Below, in pieces: positions 7,228-16,115 of a stretch of 64,000 bases of DNA (position 1 is the stretch's first letter; each line of letters opens with the position of its first letter). The notes under the pieces were generated by a model that was not told the DNA's origin, did not search any database, and was given only the letters and a program-made list of their open reading frames with translations. The stretch comes from Microbacterium marinilacus (GTDB lineage: Bacteria; Actinomycetota; Actinomycetes; Actinomycetales; Microbacteriaceae): assembly GCF_019753765.1 (NCBI RefSeq), contig NZ_JAIJZW010000001.1, forward strand, positions 477,127-541,126, in the 5' to 3' direction. The position numbers and the translations under genes are program-made.

Positions 7228-8973
7228 TCACTCCACGAGCTTGCCGGCGCTCGAGACCTCGCGCATGAGCGCGGCGATCTCCTCCGGCACAGGCGGGATC
7301 TGCTCGCGCTCGATCGTGCCGTCGGCCGACCACACCAGGTTCACCTGCAGCGACGGGTCGGTCTCCGGGTAGTCGCTGCGGTTGTGGCATCCACGGGTCT
7401 CACGACGCTCCAGCGCCGACTGCAGCGTGGCACGCGCGGCGAGGGCCGACGACAGCAGGTCGAACGCGTGAGCGAGGTCCTGGTAGCCGGCGATGTCGGG
7501 ATGCACGCCGATCGAGGCGATCCGCGCCTCGATCGCGTCGAGCTCGGTGAGGCCGGTGCGCAGCCCCTGCTCGTCGCGCACCACCCCGGCGTGCTCGGTC
7601 ATCGTGTTGCGGATGGCCCGCTGCAGGGCGCGCACGTTCTCGGGACCGTCGGAGGCGAGCAGCCCGTCGATCTCCGCTCGCGCCTCGGCGACGGCGGAGG
7701 CGGAGCGCCGGTGGGCGGCGAGGCCGGTCGCGTAGTCGGCCGCCGCGTGCGCCGTGATCCGTCCGTAGACCAGCAGCTCGATGAGCGAGTTGCCGCCGAG
7801 CCGGTTCGCGCCGTGCAGGCCGCTCGAGGCCTCGCCGATCGCGTAGAGGCCGGGGACGTCGGTCGAATGGTCCTCCGGGCGCACCCAGACCCCGCCCATC
7901 GAGTAGTGCGCCGTCGGAGCGATCTCGATCGGATCGGTCGTGATGTCGAGCATCTGCAGCTCGAGCATCGTCTGGTACACGCGGGGCAGCCGGCGCATGA
8001 TCGTCTCGCGCGGCAGGTGCGAGACGTCGAGCCAGACGCCGCCGTTCGCGGTGCCGCGGCCCTCCTTGATCTCGGTGAAGGCCGCCAGCGCCACGCGATC
8101 GCGCGTGGACAGCTCCATCCGCTCGGGGTCGTAACGCTCCATGAAGCGCTCGCCGAGCGCGTTGCGGAGGATGCCGCCCTCGCCGCGCGCCGCCTCGGAG
8201 ATCAGCGTGCCGGCGGCGTTCTCGGGCTCCAGGATGCCGGAGGGGTGGAACTGCACGAGCTCCGCGTCGCGCAGGCGCGCGCCGGCGAGCACCGCCAGGC
8301 GGAACGAGTCGCCCGTGTTCTCGTCCCGGCGTGAGGAGGTGCGGCGCCAGATGCGGTTGTGGCCGCCCGCCGCGAGGATGACCGCGTCGGCGTGGATGAG
8401 GTAGCGCGTGCCGTCCTCGATGTCGAAGCCGTAGGCGCCGAAGACGGCGCCGTCCTCGTTGGTGAGCAGCCGGGTGACGTAGAGCGAGTCGACGATCGGG
8501 ATGCGCAGCTGCGCCGCGCGGTTGACGAGCGTGCGCTGGATCTCGAGACCCGTGTAGTCGCCGCTGAACGCCGTGCGGCGGAACGTGTGCGCGCCGAAGA
8601 AGCGCTGCGAGATGCGGCCGTCGTCCTCGCGGGCGAACGGCATGCCGTAGCGCTCCAGGTCCTCGATGCCGCGGGCGGCGTTCCGGGTGACGGTCTCCAC
8701 CGTGCGCGGGTCGGCGAGCAGATAGCTCTCGGTGATCGTGTCGGCGGCGTGCTGCTGCCAGGAGTCGCCGGGATCCATCGTGCCGAGGGCCGCGTTGATG
8801 CCGCCGGCGGCGAGGCTCGTGTGCGCGTCGTTGCGCGGCCGCTTGCCCGCCACGAGCACGTCGACGCCGGCCTCGGCCAGCTCGATCGCGGCGCGCAGAC
8901 CGGATCCCCCGGTGCCGATCACGAGGATCGATGTGGACAGGCGCCGTTCGGGCGCCGCAGTGCTGACGGTCAT
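7228..8973 (-). CDS. FAD-dependent fumarate reductase / L-aspartate oxidase-like flavoprotein
   Basis: 581-residue flavoprotein of the succinate dehydrogenase/fumarate reductase/L-aspartate oxidase superfamily. The FAD-binding motif VIGTGGSGLRAA is near the N-terminus and the HTSLAAGGINAALG loop follows. The capping-domain substrate motifs include RTAFSGDYTG and QFHPSGI. Late ones are TAHYSMGG and GANRLGGNSLIELLVYG, and the end reads RRETRGCHNRSDYPE. ATG 8973 is preceded by an excellent GAGGAGGAG site. No iron-sulfur or membrane subunit gene is adjacent, which argues against a complete respiratory complex and for a soluble oxidase or an orphan dicarboxylate reductase. It is divergent from the HTH-citrate synthase across a 130-bp region with perfect palindromes, suggesting joint control. 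Confidence 0.85.
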   Translation of the reverse strand: MTVSTAAPERRLSTSILVIGTGGSGLRAAIELAEAGVDVLVAGKRPRNDAHTSLAAGGINAALGTMDPGDSWQQHAADTITESYLLADPRTVETVTRNAARGIEDLERYGMPFAREDDGRISQRFFGAHTFRRTAFSGDYTGLEIQRTLVNRAAQLRIPIVDSLYVTRLLTNEDGAVFGAYGFDIEDGTRYLIHADAVILAAGGHNRIWRRTSSRRDENTGDSFRLAVLAGARLRDAELVQFHPSGILEPENAAGTLISEAARGEGGILRNALGERFMERYDPERMELSTRDRVALAAFTEIKEGRGTANGGVWLDVSHLPRETIMRRLPRVYQTMLELQMLDITTDPIEIAPTAHYSMGGVWVRPEDHSTDVPGLYAIGEASSGLHGANRLGGNSLIELLVYGRITAHAAADYATGLAAHRRSASAVAEARAEIDGLLASDGPENVRALQRAIRNTMTEHAGVVRDEQGLRTGLTELDAIEARIASIGVHPDIAGYQDLAHAFDLLSSALAARATLQSALERRETRGCHNRSDYPETDPSLQVNLVWSADGTIEREQIPPVPEEIAALMREVSSAGKLVE

Positions 8974-9027
8974 GGGTTCTCTCCTCCTCGAAAGCGCCGC
9001 GGGCCGGCACCTGTTCGTCGCCACGCC

Positions 9028-9056
9028 ATCGTGCGCCCGTATGAATTGATCGTCAA
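9028..9056 (-). promoter_or_regulatory. Promoter of the flavoprotein gene with a small palindrome over its -35 box
   Basis: On the minus strand TTGACG (complement of 9051-9056) is followed after exactly 17 nt by CACGAT (complement of 9028-9033), a plausible sigma-70 promoter giving a leader of about 50 nt to ATG 8973. The inverted repeat ATTGA-TCG-TCAAT at 9045-9057 overlaps the -35 box and resembles the arms of the larger palindrome next to it. Confidence 0.6.
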
Positions 9057-9057
9057 T

Positions 9058-9090
9058 CTTGATCGGATCAATGAGATTGATCCGATCAAG
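9058..9090. promoter_or_regulatory. 33-bp perfect palindrome, probable operator between divergent genes
   Basis: Two perfectly complementary 15-bp arms (first arm CTTGATCGGATCAAT) flank a GAG spacer. The element is strikingly AT-rich for this genome. It ends directly before the TAGAGT -10 of the HTH-citrate synthase and lies next to the -35 box of the flavoprotein promoter, so a bound protein would affect both genes. The obvious candidate ligand is the helix-turn-helix domain of the adjacent citrate synthase-like protein. Confidence 0.8.
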
Positions 9091-9096
9091 TAGAGT
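9091..9096 (+). promoter_or_regulatory. TAGAGT -10 element, leaderless citrate synthase-like gene
   Basis: TAGAGT is separated by 6 nt from ATG 9103, which predicts a leaderless transcript. The 33-bp palindrome directly upstream would occupy the -35 region. Confidence 0.55.
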
Positions 9097-9102
9097 GACG
9101 CC

Positions 9103-10275
9103 ATGGACGAGGGGCTCACCGCCGCACAGGCCGCGGCGCGGCTGGGCGTGAAGGTCGACACGCTCTACGCGTACGTCAGTCGCGGCCTGCTGCCGCGCAC
9201 GGGCGACGACCGGCGCCGCAGCCGATTCGATCCGCTGGACGTCGAGGCGCTCGCGCGGCGCTCCGCCCGGCGACAGGGGGCGGCGCCGGAGGGGCGACCG
9301 CTGCCGATGATCGACACCGAGATCACGCTGGTGGACGACGCCGCCATCACCTACCGCGGCCGGGACGTGGTCGCGCTGTCGCAGGAGCGGCCGTTCGACG
9401 CCGTCGCGTGGTGGCTCTGGACCGGTGCCTGGGAGGCGCCCGCGCTACCCGAATGGCGTCAGCCCGCCCTGCAGTTCCCGCGAGGCGCGCGCCTGATCGA
9501 CCGGCAGCGCGTCGCGCTCGCGCTCGCCGGAGCGGCCGACCCCATGCGCGGCGACCTGTCGCGCGAGGGCGTGGCGCGCGCGGGCCAGCGCGTGATCGCC
9601 GCGCTCGTGGGTGCGCTGCCGGGCGCGGCGCAGGACGGCGGCACCGCCGAGCGGCTGTGGCCCGCCCTCACCACGGCGCCCGCGACCCCGGCGCGGACCG
9701 CGCTGCTCGACGCCGTGCTGGTGCTGCTCGCCGACAGCGACCTCGCGGTGTCCACGGTGGCCGCGCGGGTGGCGGCGTCCGCGCGCGCGGCGCCGTACGC
9801 GGCGGTGTCGGCCGCCCTCGGCGCCCTCGACGGGCCGCTGCACGGCGCCGCCAGCACGCGCACCCACCGCATGGTGCGCCGCATCCTGCAGGGCGACCCC
9901 GTCGAGCTGATCGTGGACGAGACGCTGCGCACCGGGCCGGCGATCCCGGGCTTCGGACACGCGGCGTTCCGCGGCGAGGACCCGCGCGCGACCCGGCTGC
10001 TCGCCCTGCTCGACGAAGACCCGCAGGCACGCCCGGCGGCCGCCGCGGTGCGCGAGCTGGAGGCCGTCGTGACCGAGCGCACGGGGCGGTATCCGAACGT
10101 CGACCTGGCGCTCGGCGCGATGACGGCCGGCCACGGCATGGGGGCCGACGCCGGCGAGGCGGTGTTCGCGGTCGCGCGCGCGTCCGGCTGGATCGCGCAC
10201 GCGCTCGAGGAGTACGACGCGCCCGCGCTGCGCTGGCGCCCCGCCGCCCGCTACGTCGGCAGCCGCGCCGACTGA
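9103..10275 (+). CDS. Citrate synthase-family enzyme with N-terminal helix-turn-helix
   Basis: 390-residue two-part protein. Residues 1-50 form a MerR/excisionase-like helix-turn-helix (LTAAQAAARLGVKVDTLYAYV, then RRRSRFDPLDVEAL). Residues about 70-390 are a citrate synthase fold. The catalytic residues appear intact: His247 in PLHGAAS, His286 in GFGHAAF, and Asp334 in YPNVD. It may therefore make citrate or methylcitrate from acyl-CoA and an oxoacid, or sense such compounds while binding DNA. HTH-fused citrate synthases occur in actinobacteria but their DNA role is little studied. The 33-bp palindrome ends 12 bp before the start, consistent with autoregulation and control of the divergent flavoprotein. 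Confidence 0.85.
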   Translation: MDEGLTAAQAAARLGVKVDTLYAYVSRGLLPRTGDDRRRSRFDPLDVEALARRSARRQGAAPEGRPLPMIDTEITLVDDAAITYRGRDVVALSQERPFDAVAWWLWTGAWEAPALPEWRQPALQFPRGARLIDRQRVALALAGAADPMRGDLSREGVARAGQRVIAALVGALPGAAQDGGTAERLWPALTTAPATPARTALLDAVLVLLADSDLAVSTVAARVAASARAAPYAAVSAALGALDGPLHGAASTRTHRMVRRILQGDPVELIVDETLRTGPAIPGFGHAAFRGEDPRATRLLALLDEDPQARPAAAAVRELEAVVTERTGRYPNVDLALGAMTAGHGMGADAGEAVFAVARASGWIAHALEEYDAPALRWRPAARYVGSRAD

Positions 10276-10346
10276 CGTCCGGCCCGTCCGCCCCGCCGCG
10301 GAGGGCTGCGGACGGGGTTTCCATCCGGACCCGGGAGAATGGGGGA

Positions 10347-11189
10347 ATGGTCACTCTGCTCGGGCCCTCCGAGATCCGCTCGCTCGCCGCCTCCCTCGAC
10401 GTCACGCCGACCAAGAAGCTCGGGCAGAACTTCGTCGTCGACGCGAACACGGTGCGCAAGATCGTGCAGGCCGCCCGCGTCGTGCCCGACGACCGCGTGG
10501 TCGAGATCGGCCCGGGGCTCGGCTCGCTGACCCTCGCGATCCTCGAGACCGGAGCCAGCGTGACGGCGGTCGAGATCGACCATCGTCTGGCGGCCCGGCT
10601 GCCCGAGACCGCCGCCGCGCACGGGGTGCCCGACGGCGCGCTGACGGTGATCGACGCCGACGCGCTGCGCGTCACCGAGCTGCCGGGAGACCCGGACGTG
10701 CTGGTCGCCAACCTGCCCTACAACGTGTCGGTGCCCGTGCTGCTGCACTTCATGGAGACGTTCCCCGGCCTCTCGCGCGGCGTCGTGATGGTGCAGGCCG
10801 AGGTGGGCGAGCGGCTCGCGGCCCCTCCGGGCAGCAAGGTCTACGGCGCGCCGAGCGCCAAGGCCGCGTGGTACGGGGCGTGGCGCCTCGCGGGGACGGT
10901 GTCCCGGCAGGTGTTCTGGCCCGTGCCGAACGTGGACAGCGTCCTCGTGGCGTTCGAGCGCGACGCCGAGCCGCGCGGCACGGAGGCCGAGCGAGCGCTG
11001 ACCTTCGGCATCGTGGACGCCGCGTTCCAGCAGCGCCGCAAGATGCTGCGTCAGGCCCTCGCGGGCGTCCTGGGCGGCTCGTCGGCCCAGGCGTCGGAAG
11101 TGCTCGAGCGAGCCGGAGTGGCGCCGACGGCCCGCGGCGAGGAGCTCTCGATCGACGACTTCGCGAGGATCGCCCGAGCCCTCGCCTGA
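10347..11189 (+). CDS. rsmA: 16S rRNA (adenine1518/1519-N6)-dimethyltransferase
   Basis: 280-residue SAM-dependent methyltransferase (KsgA) that dimethylates two adjacent adenines near the 3' end of 16S rRNA late in small-subunit assembly. The motif KKLGQNFVVD lies near residue 30, the SAM-binding VVEIGPGLGSLT near residue 55, and the catalytic NLPYNVSVP (NLPY) near residue 128. VFWPVPNVDS and FQQRRKMLRQAL follow. ATG 10347 follows GAGAAT by 6 nt. An earlier ATG at 10339 is out of frame. ispE follows about 90 bp later, a pairing conserved in actinobacteria. Confidence 0.97.
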   Translation: MVTLLGPSEIRSLAASLDVTPTKKLGQNFVVDANTVRKIVQAARVVPDDRVVEIGPGLGSLTLAILETGASVTAVEIDHRLAARLPETAAAHGVPDGALTVIDADALRVTELPGDPDVLVANLPYNVSVPVLLHFMETFPGLSRGVVMVQAEVGERLAAPPGSKVYGAPSAKAAWYGAWRLAGTVSRQVFWPVPNVDSVLVAFERDAEPRGTEAERALTFGIVDAAFQQRRKMLRQALAGVLGGSSAQASEVLERAGVAPTARGEELSIDDFARIARALA

Positions 11190-11270
11190 CGTCCGGGATC
11201 CGCGTCCTGGCCCGGATCCCCTGCTCGCGTCACGGACCGCGCGGAGGGCACCCCGTCGCGTGGAGTGCCC

Positions 11271-11276
11271 TAGCCT
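11271..11276 (+). promoter_or_regulatory. TAGCCT -10 element, leaderless ispE
   Basis: TAGCCT is 6 nt before the ispE GTG and there is no Shine-Dalgarno sequence, so ispE probably has its own leaderless promoter apart from rsmA. Confidence 0.5.
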
Positions 11277-11282
11277 GGGGAC

Positions 11283-12215
11283 GTGAGCTTTGCGGCGGAG
11301 GTCCCCTCGGTGCGCGTCCGTGCCCCGGGGAAGATCAACGTCTACCTCGAGGTCGGAGCGTTGCAGCACGACGGGTATCACGAGCTGGCCACGGCGTTCC
11401 AGGCCGTCTCGCTCTTCGAGGACGTCGTCGCGACCCACGCCGACGGGTTCACGATGTCGGTCGGCGGCGCGGTCGACCTCGACGGCGTCCCCACCGACGA
11501 CCGCAACCTCGCGCTCCGGGCGGCCCGTCTGCTGGCCGCCGAGACGGGGTACGAGGCCGGCGTGCACCTCGACGTGCACAAGCAGGTTCCGGTCGCCGGG
11601 GGCATGGGTGGCGGATCCGCCGACGCGGCGGCGGCGCTGGTCGCGTGCGACGCCCTCTGGGACACCCGGCTCACGGGCCCCGAGCTGCACCGGCTCGCCG
11701 CGCGGCTGGGCGCCGACGTGCCGTTCGCGCTGCGGGGCGGCACGGCGATCGGCACCGGGCGCGGCGACGTGCTGAACCCCGCACTGGCCCGAGGGCGCTT
11801 CGACTGGGTGCTGGTGACGAGCGTCGACGGCGTCTCCACGCCGAAGGTGTACGGCGAGCTCGACGCGCATCGAGAGCGCCACAAGGTCGACATCGGTCCG
11901 ATCGCGACGCGGCCCTCCGTGGACGCCGAGGTGCTGCACGCGCTCCGGGCGGGCGACCCGGCGATGCTGGCGGCCGCGCTCCGCAACGACCTGCAGGTGG
12001 CGACCCTGCGCCTGCGTCCCGACCTCGCGGCCGTGCTCGAGCACGGCGAGGCCTCCGGTGCCCTGGCCGGCCTCGTCTCGGGCTCCGGACCCACCCTGGC
12101 GTTCCTCTGCGGATCGCCCGAGCACGCGCTCGAGCTGCGCACCGTCCTTGCCGCCGCGGGACACGACGCGCTGCACGTGCACGGCCCCGTGCCGGGCGCG
12201 CGCGTCGTCGGCTGA
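11283..12215 (+). CDS. ispE: 4-diphosphocytidyl-2-C-methyl-D-erythritol kinase
   Basis: 310-residue GHMP-family kinase of the non-mevalonate (MEP) isoprenoid pathway. It phosphorylates the 2-hydroxyl of CDP-methylerythritol. The N-terminal [12 protein letters not shown] carries the substrate Lys. The GHMP ATP loop [18 protein letters not shown] lies near residues 103-120 and [13 protein letters not shown] near residue 264 is the third GHMP motif. Its length matches the family. It ends 43 bp before the converging siderophore reductase gene. Confidence 0.96.
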   Translation: MSFAAEVPSVRVRAPGKINVYLEVGALQHDGYHELATAFQAVSLFEDVVATHADGFTMSVGGAVDLDGVPTDDRNLALRAARLLAAETGYEAGVHLDVHKQVPVAGGMGGGSADAAAALVACDALWDTRLTGPELHRLAARLGADVPFALRGGTAIGTGRGDVLNPALARGRFDWVLVTSVDGVSTPKVYGELDAHRERHKVDIGPIATRPSVDAEVLHALRAGDPAMLAAALRNDLQVATLRLRPDLAAVLEHGEASGALAGLVSGSGPTLAFLCGSPEHALELRTVLAAAGHDALHVHGPVPGARVVG

Positions 12216-12257
12216 GCGCGGCGACCGCCCGCCGCGGCGCACCGGGCGCGCGGAGGC

Positions 12258-13154
12258 TCAGTTGGCCTCGGAGCGTCCGCGTCTCCAGTAGCCCATGAAC
12301 GCGACGGAGCGGCGGTCGAAGCCGAGGTCGCGCACGAGGTGTCGACGAAGGCCCGTGATGACGCCGGCCTCGCCCGCGAGCCAGGCGTAGAGACCGCCGT
12401 CGGCCGCCGCGACAGGCACCTCCCAGAGGAGGGCGTCGGCGTCCGGATCGGGCAGGTCCGCGCCCGCCCCGCCCCGGTGATCCGCGCCCCAGGCGCGCAC
12501 GGCCGTCTCGAGAGGCGCACCGTGGGGCGCGTCACCACGCGGCAGCCAGGTCACCTGCACGCCCGCCGGCGCGGCGACCGGCAGGCGGTCGTCCTCGTGC
12601 GGCACCTCGATGAACGCGTGTCCGGTCCGATCCGCCTCGAGCGACTCGAGGATGGAGCAGATCGCCGGCGCCGCCGTCTCGTCGCCCGCCAGCAGGACCG
12701 CGGAGGCGTCGCCCGGCTTCCACTCGATGCCGCCTCCCTGGCGGGCAGACCTGGCGTCCGGCCCGAGGACGACCAGCTCGTCTCCGGGACGTGCCGCAGA
12801 CGCCCACGCGGAGGCCGGCCCGTCCGTGCCGTGCAGGACGAAGTCGACGTCGATCTCGTGCGCCTCGGGCCGGATGCCGCGCACCGTGTACGTGCGCATC
12901 GCCCCGCGCCGCTCACCGGGCAGGGCCCGCCACGCGGGGTACCACTCGGCGACCGGCAGGTCGAACAGCCCGATGTCCTCCGGCAGGGTGCCGTCTGCGG
13001 CCGGCAGCAGCAGCTTGATGCGCTGGTCGAGCCCGCCCGTCCCGAAATGGGCGAGCGACGGGTCGGTCAGGGTCACCCGGGTGAAGTGCGGCGACAGGAC
13101 GCGCACGTCTTTCGCGCGGGTGCGGTAGACGCGGGTCGGCGGATACTCGGTCAT
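12258..13154 (-). CDS. Siderophore-interacting protein (ferric-siderophore reductase)
   Basis: 298-residue FAD-dependent, NAD(P)H-using cytoplasmic reductase of the SIP/ViuB family. It releases iron from imported ferric siderophores. The N-terminal FAD domain has TRVTLTDPSLAHF, DQRIKLLLP and the FAD-binding RTYTVRGIRPE. The C-terminal SIP domain has LLAGDETAAPAICSILE and a closing LWEVPVAAADGGLYAWLAGEAG..R region ending FMGYWRRGRSE, all family hallmarks. Its ATG overlaps the ATPase stop by 4 bp (13151-13154). It is the last gene of a five-gene iron-uptake operon that starts at 17146. Confidence 0.94.
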   Translation of the reverse strand: MTEYPPTRVYRTRAKDVRVLSPHFTRVTLTDPSLAHFGTGGLDQRIKLLLPAADGTLPEDIGLFDLPVAEWYPAWRALPGERRGAMRTYTVRGIRPEAHEIDVDFVLHGTDGPASAWASAARPGDELVVLGPDARSARQGGGIEWKPGDASAVLLAGDETAAPAICSILESLEADRTGHAFIEVPHEDDRLPVAAPAGVQVTWLPRGDAPHGAPLETAVRAWGADHRGGAGADLPDPDADALLWEVPVAAADGGLYAWLAGEAGVITGLRRHLVRDLGFDRRSVAFMGYWRRGRSEAN

Positions 13155-14011
13155 GACAGCGGCTCCTCTTCTGCGGGTGCGGCGTTCGTCGGGGACCCGG
13201 ACGGGTCGGCGGGCAGCACGCGGTGACGCCCGAGCGGCAGCATGAGCGGACGACCGGAGGTGGGGTCGACGACGATGCGGCTGTCGAGGCCGAACACCGC
13301 GCGCACGGTGTCGGCGGTGAGCACGTCGCCGGGGGCGCCCGCGCTGTGCACGCGCCCGCCCGCGATCGCCACGAGGTGGTCCGCGTAGCGGGCCGCCAGG
13401 TTGAGATCGTGCAGCACCATGACGATGGTCGTGCCCCGGTCGCGGTTGAGCTCGATCAGCAGGTCGAGCACCTCGATCTGGTGCGCCACGTCGAGGAAGG
13501 TGGTCGGCTCGTCGAGCAGCAGCACATCGGTCTGCTGGGCGAGCGCCATGGCGATCCAGACCCGCTGGCGCTGGCCGCCCGAGAGCTCGTCGACGGCGCG
13601 GTCGGCGAGGGCCAGCGTGGCGGTCACCTCCAGGGCCGCCGCGACCGCCTCGTCGTCCTGCCTCGTCCAGCGCGTCATCATGCCCTGGTGCGGGTTGCGA
13701 CCGCGGCCCACCAGGTCGGACACCGTGATGCCCTCCGGCGCGATCGGCGACTGCGGCAGCAGGCCGAGCGTGCGGGCCAGCTCCTTGGCGGGCATCCGGT
13801 GCACCTGTCGGCCGTCCAGCAGCACCTGCCCGGCGCGCGGGGACAGCAGGCGCGACATCGACCGCAGCAGGGTCGACTTGCCGCAGGCGTTCGCGCCGAC
13901 GATGGCCGTGATCCGCCCGGGCGGGACGGCGAGGTCGAGCGAGTCGATCACCGCGCGATCGCGGTAGCCGAGCGAGAGATCGCTCGCCTCGAGCGTGTGG
14001 TCGGCGGTCAC
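13151..14011 (-). CDS. Iron-siderophore ABC transporter, ATP-binding protein
   Basis: 286-residue FecE/FepC-type ATPase energising ferric-siderophore import. The Walker A motif is VGANACGKST: the usual GPNGCGKS is written with Ala-Asn-Ala but the GKS core is intact. Signature LSGGQRQRVWIA and Walker B VLLLDEPTTFLD follow, then the H-loop VLHDLNLAARY. The GTG start at 14011 overlaps the stop of the preceding permease by 4 bp, so it is translationally coupled. About 25 residues follow the ATPase core at the C-terminus (DPTSGRPLMLPLGRH and onward), as in related actinobacterial proteins. Confidence 0.94.
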   Translation of the reverse strand: MTADHTLEASDLSLGYRDRAVIDSLDLAVPPGRITAIVGANACGKSTLLRSMSRLLSPRAGQVLLDGRQVHRMPAKELARTLGLLPQSPIAPEGITVSDLVGRGRNPHQGMMTRWTRQDDEAVAAALEVTATLALADRAVDELSGGQRQRVWIAMALAQQTDVLLLDEPTTFLDVAHQIEVLDLLIELNRDRGTTIVMVLHDLNLAARYADHLVAIAGGRVHSAGAPGDVLTADTVRAVFGLDSRIVVDPTSGRPLMLPLGRHRVLPADPSGSPTNAAPAEEEPLS

Positions 14012-15075
14012 AGGGAGCCTCCGGTGCGGTTGGTGCGGATGATGAGGAAGACGAGGAAGGGCGCGCCGAGCGCCCCGGTGATGACGCCCACGGGGTAGCG
14101 CGTGCCGAATGCGAACTGACCGACGAGGTCGGCGACGAGCACGAGCGTCGCGCCCACCAGGGCGGACGGCAGCAGCGGCGAGCCGTGGGGGCCCGCGAGG
14201 CGCGCGGCGATCGGGCCCGACAGGAACGCGACGAACGCGATCGGACCGGCCGCCGACGTCGCGAAGGCGATGAGCCCCACCGCGGCCACGATCAGCAGGA
14301 TCCGCGTGAGCTCCGTGCGGACGCCGAGCGCGGACGCCGCGTCGTCGCCGAGGCGCAGCATCGACAGGCTGCGCGTCTGCGAGAGCAGCAGCGGCCCGAG
14401 CACGACCAGTGCGACGAGCACCGGGACGACGTCGCTCCACGAGGCCCCGTTGATGCTGCCGGTGATCCACCGCATCGCCTCCTGCAGCTCCCACTGCGGC
14501 GCCTTCTCGAGCACGAACGACGTCACGGCGTCGAGCATCGCGGCGATGCCGATGCCGATCAGCACGAGGCGGGTGCCCGCGACGCCGCGACGGAACGACA
14601 GCAGGTAGATCACGACGGCCACCGCGAGGCCCACCACGATCGCGAACACCGACACCTGCGCCCCGCCGAGGCCGAGCACGACGATCGCGAAGGCGGCCGC
14701 CGCGCTCGCGCCCGAGCTGATGCCGATGATGTCGGGCGAGGCGAGCGGGTTGCGCAGCATGGTCTGGAACGTCACGCCGCCGATGCCGAAGCACACGCCG
14801 GCCAGCACGGCCAGCACCGCGCGCGGCAGGCGGAGCCGCCCCACGGTGAAGGATGCGCCCGGCACATCCTGTCCCAGCACCACGCCCATCACCTCGGCGG
14901 GGGAGTAGAAGGTCTGGCCGACCATCAGCGTGGTGGCGAACGTGGCCGCGGCGACCAGCGCCAGCGCGGCGATGACCGCGCGCCGGCGACGGCCGCGGCG
15001 TGCGCGCGAGCCGGACACGAGCGCGACGCTCGAGGGAAGCGGGGCGCGCAGCGTGGCGGCCTCTGCGGCGGTCAC
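14008..15075 (-). CDS. Iron-siderophore ABC transporter permease (FecD-like)
   Basis: 355-residue FecCD-family permease with about ten membrane helices. Family stretches are LRLPRAVLAVLAGVCFGIGGVTFQTMLRNPLASPD, of which RNPLASPDIIG is the core, a central WITGSI, and AAGPIAFVAFLSGPIAARL, the coupling-helix region contacting the ATPase. An Arg-rich cytoplasmic N-terminus (RARRGRRRR) precedes the first helix. GTG 15075 overlaps the previous permease stop by 4 bp. It pairs with the permease at 15072-16115 as a heterodimer. Confidence 0.93.
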   Translation of the reverse strand: MTAAEAATLRAPLPSSVALVSGSRARRGRRRRAVIAALALVAAATFATTLMVGQTFYSPAEVMGVVLGQDVPGASFTVGRLRLPRAVLAVLAGVCFGIGGVTFQTMLRNPLASPDIIGISSGASAAAAFAIVVLGLGGAQVSVFAIVVGLAVAVVIYLLSFRRGVAGTRLVLIGIGIAAMLDAVTSFVLEKAPQWELQEAMRWITGSINGASWSDVVPVLVALVVLGPLLLSQTRSLSMLRLGDDAASALGVRTELTRILLIVAAVGLIAFATSAAGPIAFVAFLSGPIAARLAGPHGSPLLPSALVGATLVLVADLVGQFAFGTRYPVGVITGALGAPFLVFLIIRTNRTGGSL

Positions 15076-16115
15076 AGCTCCCTCACCTTCTGGTGGCGCA
15101 CGATCGCGATGAGGAACGGGGCGCCGACGATCGCGGTGATGATGCCGACGTCGATCTCGTCCGGTCGGGCGATGACGCGGCCCAGGACGTCGGACGCGGT
15201 GACGAGCACGGCGCCGGCGACGGCCGAGAAGGGCAGCAGCCACCGGTGGTCGACTCCGACGAGGAGGCGGCAGGCATGCGGCACGATGAGGCCGACGAAG
15301 GCGATGGGCCCGGCGACGGCGGTCGCGGCGCCGCACAGCAGCACGGCGCCGAGCGAGGCGAACGCCCGCGTCAGGAGGACCCGTTCTCCGAGCCCGGCGG
15401 CGAGGTCGTCGCCCAGCGCCAGCGAGTTGAGGGGGCGCGCGGCGAGCAGGCAGATGACCGTGCCCACGACGAGGAACGGCGCGACCTGCGCGATCGCGTC
15501 GAAGCTGGCGCCGCCCACGCCGCCGATCTGCCATGAGCGCACCCCGCCGGCGATGTCTCCGCGGGGCAGCACGACGGCGCTGATGAAGGAGGCGGCGGCC
15601 GCCGAGGTGGCGGCCCCCGCGAGCGCGAGCTTCAGCGGGGTCGCGCCGCCGCGTCCGAGCGAGCCGACCACGTAGACGAAGACCGCGGTGACGGCGGCGC
15701 CGGCGATCGCGCTCCAGATGAAGCCCGTGTAGGTCCACAGCCCGAACCAGGCGATGCCGGTCACGACCGCGAGGGACGCCCCCATGTTCACGCCCAGGAT
15801 CCCGGGGTCCGCCAGCGGGTTGCGGGTCACGCCCTGCATGACGCCGCCCGCGAGCCCGAGAGCGACGCCGACGAGCAGCGCCAGGACGGTGCGGGAGATG
15901 CGCTTGGCGACCGCGGCCGGGCCCAGGCCGTCCACCGAGCCGCCGAGCGCGGCGACGATCTCGTCCCACGACACGTCCCGCGAGCCGATCGCGATGGACG
16001 CGGCGACGAGCAGCGCCAGCACCGCGAGCAGGGCGAGCAGCCAGGCCAGACGCACCCGCGTCGGGCGCCGCACGATGGCGACGCCCGACGCGGAGGGGGT
16101 TCCTGCGATCGTCAC
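15072..16115 (-). CDS. Iron-siderophore ABC transporter permease (FecC-like)
   Basis: 347-residue FecCD-family permease with about ten predicted membrane helices. It shows RISRTVLALLVGVALGLAGGVMQG, RNPLADPGILGVN and AVAGPIAFVGLIVPHACRLLVG (conserved GPIxFVGLxxPH coupling loop), then IGAPFL-like IVGAPFLIAIVRH at the C-terminus. GTG 16115 overlaps the binding-protein stop by 4 bp. It is the first of the two permeases and keeps the textbook VPH motif, whereas the second has diverged to LSGP at that place. Confidence 0.94.
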   Translation of the reverse strand: MTIAGTPSASGVAIVRRPTRVRLAWLLALLAVLALLVAASIAIGSRDVSWDEIVAALGGSVDGLGPAAVAKRISRTVLALLVGVALGLAGGVMQGVTRNPLADPGILGVNMGASLAVVTGIAWFGLWTYTGFIWSAIAGAAVTAVFVYVVGSLGRGGATPLKLALAGAATSAAAASFISAVVLPRGDIAGGVRSWQIGGVGGASFDAIAQVAPFLVVGTVICLLAARPLNSLALGDDLAAGLGERVLLTRAFASLGAVLLCGAATAVAGPIAFVGLIVPHACRLLVGVDHRWLLPFSAVAGAVLVTASDVLGRVIARPDEIDVGIITAIVGAPFLIAIVRHQKVREL

